Both the position numbers and the translations under genes were made by a program. The notes below the pieces were generated by a model, which ran no database searches, had not been told where the DNA came from, and saw only the letters and a list, made by a program, of their open reading frames with translations. Below are positions 41,423 through 49,122 of a stretch of DNA of 64,000 nucleotides, piece by piece (the first letter of the stretch is position 1; every line of letters begins with the position of its first letter). Origin of the DNA: Micromonospora marina (GTDB lineage: Bacteria; Actinomycetota; Actinomycetes; Mycobacteriales; Micromonosporaceae); NCBI RefSeq assembly GCF_900091565.1, contig NZ_FMCV01000006.1, positions 1 to 64,000 on the forward strand, written 5' to 3'.

Positions 41423-42220
41423 GTGCTCATCCTGCTGCCTCCGTCGGAGGGGAAGGCCGAGGCCGGCACCGGCCGCCGGCTGGACCCGTCCCGGCTGTCC
41501 CTGACCGAGCTGAATCCGGCCCGGGAGGCGGTCCTGTCCGCGCTCGTCGACCTGTGCGCCGGGCCGGACGAGACGGCGGCCCGGACCGCGCTGGGCCTCA
41601 CCGAGGGGCAGCGCGGCGAGCTGCGGCGCAACGCCCGGCTGCGGGAGGCGGCGACCGCCCCGGCCGGGCGGCTCTACACCGGGGTGCTCTACGAGGCGCT
41701 CGGCCTGGACACGCTGCCCCCGGACGCGCAGCGCGCGGCCCGCCGCCAGGTGCTGATCAGCTCCGGCCTGTGGGGCGCGGTACGCCTCGCCGACCGGATC
41801 CCGCCGTACCGCTGCCCGATCGGGGCGCGGCTGCCGGGGCTCGGGGCGCTGTCGGCGTACTGGCGGGCGGCGCTCGGCCCGGTGCTGGAGCCGGCCGCCG
41901 GGCGCGGCCCGGTGCTGGACCTGCGCTCCGGCGCGTACGCGGCCACCTGGACGCCGCGCGGCGCGCTCGCCGAACGCACGGTGACCGTGCGGGTGCTGCA
42001 CGAGCGGATCGTGGACGGCACGGCGGACCGGTCGGTGGTGAGCCACTTCAACAAGGCGACGAAGGGCCGGATGGTGCGGGATCTGCTGCTCGCCGGTGCC
42101 CGGCCGCGTACCGCCGACGCGCTGGTGGGGGCGCTGCGGGAGCTGAAGTACACGGTCGAGGAGGCGCCCCGGGCGACCGGCCGGCCCCGGCAGGTCGACC
42201 TGGTGGTCACCGACCTCTGA
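41423..42220 (+). CDS. yaaA: YaaA-family peroxide stress/DNA-binding protein
   Basis: A 265-residue protein of the YaaA (DUF328) family. It opens with VLILLPPSEGKAEAG and has RLYTGVLYEALGLDTL, SGLWGAVRLADRIPPYR, the LDLRSGAYAATW region, and near the end SHFNKATKGRMVRDLL, all family signatures. E. coli YaaA limits free iron during peroxide stress. The start is GTG at 41423; a GTG two codons earlier (41417) is equally possible. It is 22 bases after the membrane protein gene but shows no functional link to it. Confidence 0.85.
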   Translation: MLILLPPSEGKAEAGTGRRLDPSRLSLTELNPAREAVLSALVDLCAGPDETAARTALGLTEGQRGELRRNARLREAATAPAGRLYTGVLYEALGLDTLPPDAQRAARRQVLISSGLWGAVRLADRIPPYRCPIGARLPGLGALSAYWRAALGPVLEPAAGRGPVLDLRSGAYAATWTPRGALAERTVTVRVLHERIVDGTADRSVVSHFNKATKGRMVRDLLLAGARPRTADALVGALRELKYTVEEAPRATGRPRQVDLVVTDL

Positions 42221-42329
42221 GTCGCGGGCTTCGCGCAATTTTTGCTCAAGGCTCGGGCGCAGCGGTTCCCGGCCCGGCGCTCGGCGGCAACGGTAGAGGC
42301 ACCCCGATCCTGACCGAGGAGCCGCGCCG

Positions 42330-42977
42330 ATGCTCACCACGCTGCTCGACCACTCGCGCCCGTCGCCGCCGCCGCTGGACTGGCTGACCCTGACCGACGC
42401 CTTCGAGATCGCCTGCATGCTGCGCTGCACGCCGCCGCCGGCCGCCGACGCGCGCCGCGTCGGCTCCGGACCGCACCGGGGCGGGATCGCCGAGTTCAAC
42501 CGCGAGGACGCGGCGCAGCGGATGCGGCAACTGCTGGGCCGCCTCGACGTGCCGGTGGAGCACGAGCTGACCACCGGTGGCCTGCGCCGCCGTTACGAGC
42601 TGCACCGGCTGTCGGTGCCGCCGCAGCATCGGGCGGCGTACGCGAATCTGCTGAGCGTGGGCTGGCGGCAGGGCCGCCGGGAACTGCTCGGCGGGCCGTT
42701 CCCGGGCGCGTCGTCGGCACGGCGGCTGTGGCGGCCCCGGCTGGCGGCGGCGGCCTGGCGGGCGGCGCTGCTGGCGGGCGGCCGGCACGTCCGCCGGCAC
42801 TGCCTCGGCGTCCGGCTCGCCGACCGGGACCTGGCGGCGGTGCTGGTACGCGGTGCGGCGCTGCTGGACGTGCCGGCGGCGCTGCGGCCGGGTTCGGGCT
42901 GTTTCCTCGTGGTGGTGCCCAACGGCGAGTACCGGGAGCGGATCACCGAGAGCGCGGAGCTGGCCCCGGCGAGCTGA
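42330..42977 (+). CDS. Hypothetical protein, possibly WhiA-N-like duplicated fold
   Basis: A 215-residue soluble protein, not firmly recognised. GAGGAG precedes the ATG by about 9 bases. It reads as two related halves. The first holds FEIACMLRCTPPP, then FNREDAAQRMRQLLGRLDVP and GGLRRRYELHRLSV. The second holds AAWRAALLAGGRHVRRHCLGV, DLAAVLVRGAALLDVPAALRP and CFLVVVPNGE. The order and spacing (AAWR-x-A-x-LA-x-G, then ALxxxAAxLxVxAxxR, then a VVxxNG strand) recall the LAGLIDADG-like N-terminal domain of WhiA, but the C-terminal WhiA helix-turn-helix is absent. That resemblance is by eye only. Confidence 0.55.
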   Translation: MLTTLLDHSRPSPPPLDWLTLTDAFEIACMLRCTPPPAADARRVGSGPHRGGIAEFNREDAAQRMRQLLGRLDVPVEHELTTGGLRRRYELHRLSVPPQHRAAYANLLSVGWRQGRRELLGGPFPGASSARRLWRPRLAAAAWRAALLAGGRHVRRHCLGVRLADRDLAAVLVRGAALLDVPAALRPGSGCFLVVVPNGEYRERITESAELAPAS

Positions 42978-43006
42978 CGCGCCCGGCCCGGGCCGGCGCG
43001 GCGGTC

Positions 43007-43045
43007 CCTGCACGGCGGTGTCCTGCCTGCACGGCGGTGTCCTGC
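43007..43045. repeat. 19-bp tandem duplication upstream of the TAXI gene
   Basis: CCTGCACGGCGGTGTCCTGC occurs at 43007-43026 and again at 43026-43045, sharing one base, a period of 19. It lies in the 116-base gap between the hypothetical gene and the TAXI gene. Probably a simple slippage duplication; a two-site operator is possible. Confidence 0.5.
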
Positions 43046-43093
43046 ACCGCGTGGGCTTGCGCCGCGGCGGGTGCACGGCGCAGAGTGCAGCCC

Positions 43094-44035
43094 GTGAGCC
43101 GACACTGGCCTGTGCGCACCGCCGCCCCGCTCGTGCTGGTGCTCCTGCTCGTCGCCGGGCTGTCCGGGTGCCGGGACGAGCCGTCCGAGCCGACCCGCAT
43201 CCGCATCGCCACGGGCAGTCCGACCGCCGTCTACCACGCCTTCGGCCAGTCGCTCGCGGCGTTGCTCAACCGCGAGGTGCAAGGGGTACGGGCCGAGGTG
43301 GTGGTCACCGCCGCCTCGGCGCAGAACGTCCGGCTGGTCGGCGCCGGGGAGGCGGAGCTGGGCTTCACCCAGGCCGACGTGCTGCCGCTGCGCGAGCCCG
43401 AGCATCCGTCGGTGCTGGCGGTGGCCCGGGTGTACGACGACCTGCTGCACCTGGTCACCCGCGCGGGCGGGCCGATCCGCACGCTCGGTGACCTGCGCGG
43501 GCAGCGGGTGTCGGTAGGCGCCGACGGCTCCGGCACGGAGATCACCGCCACCCGTCTGCTGGCGGTGGCCCAGCTCGGCGGCGACCGGGTACGTCAGGAA
43601 CACCTGGGACTGGACGAGTCGGTGGCGGCCCTGTGGGAGGGGCGGATCGACGCGTTCTTCTTCTCCGGCGGGCTGCCCGTGCGCGGCGTCGCCGAGCTGG
43701 CCCGGCGGACCTCGCTGCGGATCGTGGACCTGGGCGACTGGACCGAGCCGCTGCGCCGGGCGTACGGGCAGGTCTACGTGACCCGGGACGTGCCTCGCTC
43801 GGTGTACCGGGCCGACCCGGTCAGCACGGTGGCGAACCCGAACTACCTGATCGTCCGCGCCGACCTGCCCGCCGCGCTGGTGCGGGAGGTGACCCGGCTG
43901 CTGATGGACCGCAGGCAGGAGCTGGCCGCCGCGCATCCGGCGGCGGGCCGGATGAGTCCCCGGTCGGCGATCGTCACCACCCCACTGCCGCTGCATCCGG
44001 GCGCGGCGCAGTGGTATCGCGCCGCGAAGCCCTGA
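43094..44035 (+). CDS. TAXI-family TRAP-type solute-binding lipoprotein
   Basis: A 313-residue extracytoplasmic protein. The N-terminus is a lipoprotein signal: Arg/His-rich start, hydrophobic PLVLVLLLVAGLSGC, with the lipobox LSGC giving the mature Cys at about residue 26. The mature part shows RIATGSPTAVYHAFGQSLAALL, LGFTQADVL, LRGQRVSVGADGSGTEITATRLL, IDAFFFSGGLP and TVANPNYLIVRADLP, the standard TAXI (TRAP-associated extracytoplasmic immunogenic) signatures. No TRAP membrane subunits are nearby. It is tail-to-tail with a sensor kinase gene 8 bases away, so it may feed a sensory system. The start is GTG. Confidence 0.85.
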   Translation: MSRHWPVRTAAPLVLVLLLVAGLSGCRDEPSEPTRIRIATGSPTAVYHAFGQSLAALLNREVQGVRAEVVVTAASAQNVRLVGAGEAELGFTQADVLPLREPEHPSVLAVARVYDDLLHLVTRAGGPIRTLGDLRGQRVSVGADGSGTEITATRLLAVAQLGGDRVRQEHLGLDESVAALWEGRIDAFFFSGGLPVRGVAELARRTSLRIVDLGDWTEPLRRAYGQVYVTRDVPRSVYRADPVSTVANPNYLIVRADLPAALVREVTRLLMDRRQELAAAHPAAGRMSPRSAIVTTPLPLHPGAAQWYRAAKP

Positions 44036-44043
44036 CGCCGGGG

Positions 44044-45432
44044 TCAGCGCCGGATGGCCTCGTCGTCGTGCGCCGGGAACCACAGCTCGGCGACCAGGCC
44101 CCGGGGCTCACCCTGGCGCATGGTGAGCCGGCCGTCGGAGGCGTCCACGAGCACCGCCGCGATGGTCAGCCCGAGGCCCGCCCCGTCCACGTTCTGCACG
44201 TCCGGCGCCCGCCAGAAACGCTCGGTGGCCTGGTCGAGCTGACTCGCCGTCATGCCCGGGCCGGTGTCGCCGACGGTCAGCACCGTCCCGCCGCCGGCGG
44301 CGCGTACGGTCACCGTCACCTCTCCCCCGCTGCCGCTGAACTTCACCGCGTTGTCGATCAGGGCGTCGAGCGCCTGGTCGATGGCGGTCGGCACGGTCCG
44401 GGCGTGCACCGGCGCGTCCTCGGCGTCGAGGCGGAGCGTGATCTCACGGTGCCGGGCCAGCGGCAGCCAGGCAGTCACCCGGGACGCGGCGGCGGCGGTG
44501 GCGTCCACAGTCACCCGCTGGTTCTCCTCCCGCTCGGCACGGGCCAGGGTGAGCAGCGCGTCGAGCACCGTGGCGAGCCGGTCGGTCTCCTCCAGCGCCA
44601 GCCGGTGCTCGGCGCGCCCGTCCGGGTCGGTGAGGCTGGGACCGAGTTCCTCCACCCGCAGCCGCAGCGCGGTGAGCGGGTTGCGGAGCTGGTGGCTGGC
44701 GTGCGCGACGAAGGCGCGTTGCCGGTCCATCACGTCGGAGACCGCGTCGGCCATGTCGTTGAAGCTGGTCGCCAGCCGGCGCAGCTCGGGCGGGCCGAGC
44801 CGGGCGCGGACCCGCGCGGCGCGGCGGCCCTCGGCGATCTCGTGCGTCACCGCGTCCAGCTCGGTTACCGGGCGCAGCACCCAGCCGGCCAGCCCGAACG
44901 CGGTCGAGACGCAGGCCAGCACCGCCAGCAGGCCGATGCCGGCGAGCAGCAGCCACCACACGGTGACGGTGCGGCGCACCTCGTCCGCCGGGCTGGTCGT
45001 GACCACGGCGCCGAGCACCTCGCCGCCGTCGTTGATCGGCACGGCCGTCACCACCGGCCCGCCGACCCAGGGCCAGACCGATTCCGGGCCGCTGAACTGC
45101 TGTCCGGACAGCGCGGTGTCGAGCGCCGGGCCGGCGCCCGCGCCCGGCTCCCAGCCGGACGAGGCCACCACGGTACGGCGTTCCCGGTCCACCACCGCCG
45201 CGCCGATGCCGTAGAGCGCGTCGTAGGCGGCCAGTTCCCCGTCCAACGGGCCGGGACTGCCGCCCCGCAGCGCCGGCCCGGCCAGCGAGGCGAAGCGGGT
45301 GGCGTCGGCGAGGCGGTCGGCGCGTACCCGGTCGGTCTCCCGGGTCGCGAGCGTGGCCGCCAACGGGGTCTCCAGGGCGAGTAGGACCAGCACCATCAGC
45401 AGCAGATAGCTGATCACCAACCGGCGGCGCAC
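44044..45432 (-). CDS. Two-component sensor histidine kinase
   Basis: A 462-residue kinase. Membrane segment 1 is at about residues 6-28 and segment 2 at about 158-185, flanking an extracytoplasmic sensor domain of roughly 130 residues. A HAMP domain follows (WVLRPVTELDAVTHEIAEG). The phosphorylated histidine is His247 in HASHQLRNPLTALRLRVEEL. The ATPase has DNAVKFS, VGDTGPGM and GAGLGLTIAAVLV boxes. It is the second gene after its response regulator, 10 bases apart on the minus strand. The stimulus is unknown; the neighbouring solute-binding lipoprotein is a candidate partner. Confidence 0.92.
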   Translation of the reverse strand: MRRRLVISYLLLMVLVLLALETPLAATLATRETDRVRADRLADATRFASLAGPALRGGSPGPLDGELAAYDALYGIGAAVVDRERRTVVASSGWEPGAGAGPALDTALSGQQFSGPESVWPWVGGPVVTAVPINDGGEVLGAVVTTSPADEVRRTVTVWWLLLAGIGLLAVLACVSTAFGLAGWVLRPVTELDAVTHEIAEGRRAARVRARLGPPELRRLATSFNDMADAVSDVMDRQRAFVAHASHQLRNPLTALRLRVEELGPSLTDPDGRAEHRLALEETDRLATVLDALLTLARAEREENQRVTVDATAAAASRVTAWLPLARHREITLRLDAEDAPVHARTVPTAIDQALDALIDNAVKFSGSGGEVTVTVRAAGGGTVLTVGDTGPGMTASQLDQATERFWRAPDVQNVDGAGLGLTIAAVLVDASDGRLTMRQGEPRGLVAELWFPAHDDEAIRR

Positions 45433-45442
45433 GGGCCCCTCC

Positions 45443-46099
45443 TCAGGCGTCGCGGAGCCGGTAGCCGACCCCGCGCACGGTCTCCACGAGCGTCGGGTCG
45501 CCGAGCTTGCCGCGCAGCGACCCGACGTGCACCTCCACGGTGTGCCGGTCGGCCCAGGTGGTGCCCCACACGTCGAGCAGGATCCGCTCGCGCGGCACCG
45601 CCACCCCCGGCTGGCGGGCCAGGGACAACAGGATGTCGAACTCCTTGCGGGTGAGGGTGACGTCCCGGCCGGCCACGTTCACCGTCCGGCCGCCCACGTC
45701 GATGCGGACCACGCCGGCCTCGATCAGGTTGCGCTGCGGCGCGGTGTGCGCGGCCCGGCGCAGCACCGCCTCGATCCGCGCCTGCAACTCCACCATCGAG
45801 AACGGCTTGACCACGTAGTCGTCGGCGCCCAGCCGCAGCCCGAGCACCCGGTCGCGTTCCTCACCGCGCGCGGTGACCGCGATGATGCCGAGCCGGCTGC
45901 TGCGCCGGCGCAGCTCGCGGCACAGGTCGGTGCCGTCGCCGTCGGGCAGGCCCAGGTCGAGCAGCACCAGGTCGCAGGGGGCGGCGGAGAGCGCGGCGGC
46001 CACCGTCGCGGCGTGTTCCACCTGGTAGCCGCGCCGGGTCAGCGCGGACGACAACGCCGCGGCGACCCGGCGGTCGTCCTCGACCAGGAGGATGCGCAC
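45443..46099 (-). CDS. OmpR/PhoB-family response regulator
   Basis: A 218-residue regulator. The receiver domain starts MRILLVEDDRRVAAALSSAL, with the phospho-acceptor aspartate in LVLLDLGLPDGDG, the switch threonine in IIAVTARGEE, and the conserved lysine in DDYVVKPFS. The C-terminal winged-helix DNA-binding domain begins near residue 130 and has LTRKEFDILLSLARQPG and VEVHVGSLRGKLG. It is the first gene of the kinase operon. An adjacent target may be its own promoter or the TAXI gene; no repeated operator stood out. Confidence 0.93.
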   Translation of the reverse strand: MRILLVEDDRRVAAALSSALTRRGYQVEHAATVAAALSAAPCDLVLLDLGLPDGDGTDLCRELRRRSSRLGIIAVTARGEERDRVLGLRLGADDYVVKPFSMVELQARIEAVLRRAAHTAPQRNLIEAGVVRIDVGGRTVNVAGRDVTLTRKEFDILLSLARQPGVAVPRERILLDVWGTTWADRHTVEVHVGSLRGKLGDPTLVETVRGVGYRLRDA

Positions 46100-46184
46100 C
46101 CGTGCCTCCCCTCCGTTCGACGTTTTGCCCTGCGAATGGTGGCAGACGCGCCGCGCGGGCGCGAGGCCGCTCTAGGCTGCTGCC

Positions 46185-46523
46185 GTGATCTACAAGATTC
46201 TCGCCGACGACGAGTGGGCGCAGGCGCGGGCGGACGGGCGGTTCGCCGGCACCGCGATGGACCGGCAGGACGGCTTCGTCCACCTCTCCGCCGCCGGCCA
46301 GGTGGTGGAGACCGCGCGCAGGTTCTTCGCCGGGGTCACCGGCCTGACGGTGCTCGCCGTCGACGAGGACCGGCTCGGTGACGCGCTGCGCTGGGAGCCG
46401 TCCCGCGGCGGGGCGCTGTTCCCGCACCTGTACGCGGCCCTGCCGGTGGACGCGGTGGTCGCCGCGCATCCGCTCCCGGCCGACCGGCCCGCCGCCGAAG
46501 CGGTGGCCGAACTGCTCGGGTGA
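46185..46523 (+). CDS. DUF952 family protein
   Basis: A 112-residue small soluble protein. The start MIYKILADDEWAQARADGRFAG and the phrase DRQDGFVHLSAAGQVVETARRFF with LRWEPSRGGALFPHLYAALP are those of the DUF952 family, of unknown function. The fold resembles the ADP-ribosyltransferase-like group. The N-terminal ATG is well placed. It overlaps no other gene and stops before the WbpD-like gene, which follows within about 65 bases on the same strand. Confidence 0.85.
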   Translation: MIYKILADDEWAQARADGRFAGTAMDRQDGFVHLSAAGQVVETARRFFAGVTGLTVLAVDEDRLGDALRWEPSRGGALFPHLYAALPVDAVVAAHPLPADRPAAEAVAELLG

Positions 46524-46588
46524 GCGCTCGTTATGCTGCGTCGAGCCCGCCCGACGGCGCGACGCGCCCTGGCATGATGCGAGTTGAG

Positions 46589-47131
46589 ATGACTGACAGC
46601 AACGACCGGTCCGCCTCCGTCTTCGTCCACCCGACGGCCGACGTGGAGTCCGGCGCCCAGGTCGGCGACGGCACCAAGGTCTGGCACCTGGCGCACATCC
46701 GGTCCAGTGCCCAGGTCGGTGCCGGCTGCGTGATCGGCCGCAACGTCTACGTCGACGCGGGCGTCACAGTCGGTGACTCGGTGAAGATCCAGAACAACGT
46801 CTCGGTCTACCAGGGCGTGACCATCGAGGACGAGGTGTTCGTGGGCCCCTGCGCGGTGTTCACCAACGACTTCCGCCCGCGCGCCCAGAACCCGGACTGG
46901 ACGATCACCCCGACACTCGTCCGCCGGGGCGCGTCGATCGGCGCGAACGCCACGCTCGTGTGCGGCATCGAGGTCGGCGAGTACGCGATGATCGCCGCCG
47001 GGTCGGTGGTGACCCGCGACGTCAAGCCGTACCAGCTGGTGGCCGGCAACCCGGCCCGCCCGAAGGGCTGGGTCGACGCCAAGGGCGAGGTCGTCTCCCG
47101 CGACGTCGACAACCCGCCGCACCAGGGCTGA
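46589..47131 (+). CDS. WbpD-like hexapeptide acyltransferase
   Basis: About 180 residues of left-handed beta-helix. The repeat region starts VFVHPTADVESGAQVGDGTKVWHLAHI, continues with IGRNVYVDAGVTVGDSVKIQNNV, and has FTNDFRPRAQNP, the motif of UDP-2-acetamido-3-amino-glucuronate N-acetyltransferases (WbpD) and related dTDP-aminosugar acetyltransferases. It ends in LVAGNPARPKGWV. The start is uncertain: ATGs at 46574, 46577 and 46589 are in frame and none has a good ribosome site. A terminator hairpin follows 9 bases after the stop. The aminotransferase (WbpE) and oxidase (WbpB) partners are not in the window. Confidence 0.8.
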   Translation: MTDSNDRSASVFVHPTADVESGAQVGDGTKVWHLAHIRSSAQVGAGCVIGRNVYVDAGVTVGDSVKIQNNVSVYQGVTIEDEVFVGPCAVFTNDFRPRAQNPDWTITPTLVRRGASIGANATLVCGIEVGEYAMIAAGSVVTRDVKPYQLVAGNPARPKGWVDAKGEVVSRDVDNPPHQG

Positions 47132-47140
47132 GCAGACGAG

Positions 47141-47173
47141 AAGGGGCGACGACCGCGCCGGTCGTCGCCCCTT
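47141..47173. terminator. Bidirectional terminator hairpin
   Basis: A 15-bp stem, AAGGGGCGACGACCG (47141-47155) paired with 47159-47173, with a 3-base loop CGC; the right side ends in CCCCTTT and the left arm starts with AAGG. It sits between the convergent WbpD-like gene and the TagF-like gene. Confidence 0.85.
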
Positions 47174-47184
47174 TCCGGTACGCC

Positions 47185-48939
47185 TCAGCCGCAGAGCCGG
47201 CCGATCTCGTCCCGGAACCGGTCCATCGGGTTCGACCCGGCCGGGCCGAGCAGGTACTCCTTCAGGTCCCGCCGCGCCCCGGTCATCGGGTCGTCCCCGG
47301 CCCGGGTCACGTCGAGGATCTTCGTCAGCTCGCCGCAGTCCGCCGCGAGCAGGTACGCCGCCCGCGCGGTCGGGAACTGCCGCCGGAACTCGTCCTCGGG
47401 CAGACCGGCCGGGTTGGCCACCACGTACGGGCGCTCGCTCTGCACGAAGTCGGAGACCACGCTTGACACGTCACTGACCAGCAGGTCGGTGACGTTGAAG
47501 CAGTCGAACAGCCCCGGCGTGCGGCCGGTGACCACCAGGTGCGCGGCGCCGTCCAGCGAGGACGGATCGGTCTCGCCGCCGGCCGCCTTGATCTGGGCCA
47601 CGATCCGCTCGTGCACGGCGCGGGCCCTGGGCGAGCGCGTCCCGGTCAACGGGTGCGGCTTGTAGATCACCCGCACGTCCCCGGCGGCCAGCAGACCGGA
47701 CACGATCCGCTCCCCCATCAGCACGAGCGACGTGTGGTACGGGTCGTCGTCGAGCCAGCCCTCCCAGGTCGGCGCGTACAGCACCGTGAAACGGTGGCCG
47801 GCGTCGCCGGAGCCGAACGTGTGCACCCCGGCGAGCTGCGGCCGGCCGACCTCCACGATGTCGCGGTCGAGCACGCCGACGTCGGCCCGGGCGTACCGTT
47901 CCCGCCCGGCCGGCCCGGCCACCCAGACCTCGTCGTACACCTTGCTGTACGGGTTCACGCTCGCCTGCTTGTCGCTGTCGCCGTGGCCGACGAAGACGTG
48001 CTTCACGCCCGGCTCCCGCAGCAGGTGGATGTTGGCGCCGACGTTGGCTGCGTACAGCGCCACGCGCAGCGAGCCGAGGTCCAGGTTCATGAAGTCCACG
48101 CCGGCCGGCACGCAGATCACCGGCAGCCGGGTGTCGGCGAGCTGCTTGAACGCGTCCGCGGCGCGCAGCAGCACGACCGCGCGACGGCCGGTCGCCTCCA
48201 CCGGCGCGAGCCACATGTTGGCCTGGTAGACGTCCTTGGCCGGGCCGGCGAAGTACAGCGCCACCTCGGGCCGTTCCCGGGCCATCCAGTCGTGCACGGC
48301 GGGCAGCACACCCGGGGCCCTGCCCCGGCCGCGCAACGCGGTCAGCGTCAGCACCGCGGCGATGACCAGACCGGCGGCGAGCGTGACCAGGCCGGTGACC
48401 ACCACGGGGGCGACCCGGTCCAGCGCGGCGGCCACCACCGCGGCCGGCACCAGCAGCACGTTGAGCAGCGGCATGCGCAGCCCGGCCAGCCCTTGCGCCC
48501 AGACCGGCGGCACCGGAACCCGCCGCAGCGCGCCGAGGTCGATGTTGCGGGTGTACGCCGGGGGGTCGACCCGGCCGTCGATCACCTTGGTCAGCGCGCC
48601 TGTGGCGACGGCAACGGTCCACAGCGCGGCGGGCAGCAGCAGGACGGCGACGGTGCCGGCCACGCCGGGGCGCACCACGGCGATCACCAGCAGGGCCACC
48701 GACAGGTCACGCACCAGTCGCCGGAAGGTCGCGCCGAGACCGGCCTTGTCGAGCAGCGTGGCGGTCCCGGTGTGCCGCCCGGCCAGGGCCAGCTCACCGG
48801 CGACGGCGACCACCGCGGCCACCGCGTACGGGACCACCAGGCCGAGGACTCCGGCGAGGACCATGACCGCGTAGCCGAGGAGCGTCGCGCCGACCGCGGC
48901 GAGACCCTGCTGGCTTCGTACTCTGCTGAACAACGACAC
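47185..48939 (-). CDS. TagF/TagB-like CDP-glycerol glycerophosphotransferase family protein
   Basis: About 584 residues. The first 200 are hydrophobic, with five or six likely membrane segments, unusual for plain TagF. The C-terminal 380 residues form the Glyphos_transf domain: KHVFVGHGDSDKQASVNPYSKVYDEVWVAG, VLYAPTWEGWLDDD, VIYKPHPLTGTR and LLVSDVSSVVSDFVQSERP. These are the CDP-glycerol (or CDP-ribitol) polyol-phosphate transferase signatures used in teichoic acid synthesis. The start is a GTG at 48939 or a TTG at 48933; the TTG has GGGAG five bases upstream. It is alone after a terminator on its 3' side. Confidence 0.83.
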   Translation of the reverse strand: MSLFSRVRSQQGLAAVGATLLGYAVMVLAGVLGLVVPYAVAAVVAVAGELALAGRHTGTATLLDKAGLGATFRRLVRDLSVALLVIAVVRPGVAGTVAVLLLPAALWTVAVATGALTKVIDGRVDPPAYTRNIDLGALRRVPVPPVWAQGLAGLRMPLLNVLLVPAAVVAAALDRVAPVVVTGLVTLAAGLVIAAVLTLTALRGRGRAPGVLPAVHDWMARERPEVALYFAGPAKDVYQANMWLAPVEATGRRAVVLLRAADAFKQLADTRLPVICVPAGVDFMNLDLGSLRVALYAANVGANIHLLREPGVKHVFVGHGDSDKQASVNPYSKVYDEVWVAGPAGRERYARADVGVLDRDIVEVGRPQLAGVHTFGSGDAGHRFTVLYAPTWEGWLDDDPYHTSLVLMGERIVSGLLAAGDVRVIYKPHPLTGTRSPRARAVHERIVAQIKAAGGETDPSSLDGAAHLVVTGRTPGLFDCFNVTDLLVSDVSSVVSDFVQSERPYVVANPAGLPEDEFRRQFPTARAAYLLAADCGELTKILDVTRAGDDPMTGARRDLKEYLLGPAGSNPMDRFRDEIGRLCG

Positions 48940-48986
48940 TCCCTGTCCGCCGCACCGATGTCGGTGCGAGTCGATCTCCGACGGCT

Positions 48987-49005
48987 GCGACCTTAAACGG
49001 GTCGC
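48987..49005 (-). promoter_or_regulatory. Small inverted repeat upstream of the TagF-like gene
   Basis: GCGACC (48987-48992) and GGTCGC (49000-49005) flank TTAAACG, an AT-rich spot in the roughly 180-base gap. It is a possible operator or -10 region for the minus-strand gene. Weak evidence. Confidence 0.25.
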
Positions 49006-49074
49006 GTGACACAAGTATTGCCGGGGTGTCCGGCAGGTGAACGCCGGACGGCGTCACCCCGGCCTCGGCACGCG

Positions 49075-49109
49075 ACGGGCCCCGGCCGTCCCAGACGACC
49101 GGGGCCCGT
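49075..49109 (-). terminator. Terminator hairpin after the nucleotide-sugar dehydrogenase gene
   Basis: An 11-bp stem, ACGGGCCCCGG (49075-49085) with 49099-49109, loop of 13 bases. It lies 14 bases beyond the stop of the minus-strand dehydrogenase gene. Confidence 0.65.
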
Positions 49110-49122
49110 GGAGCCGGTGGAT

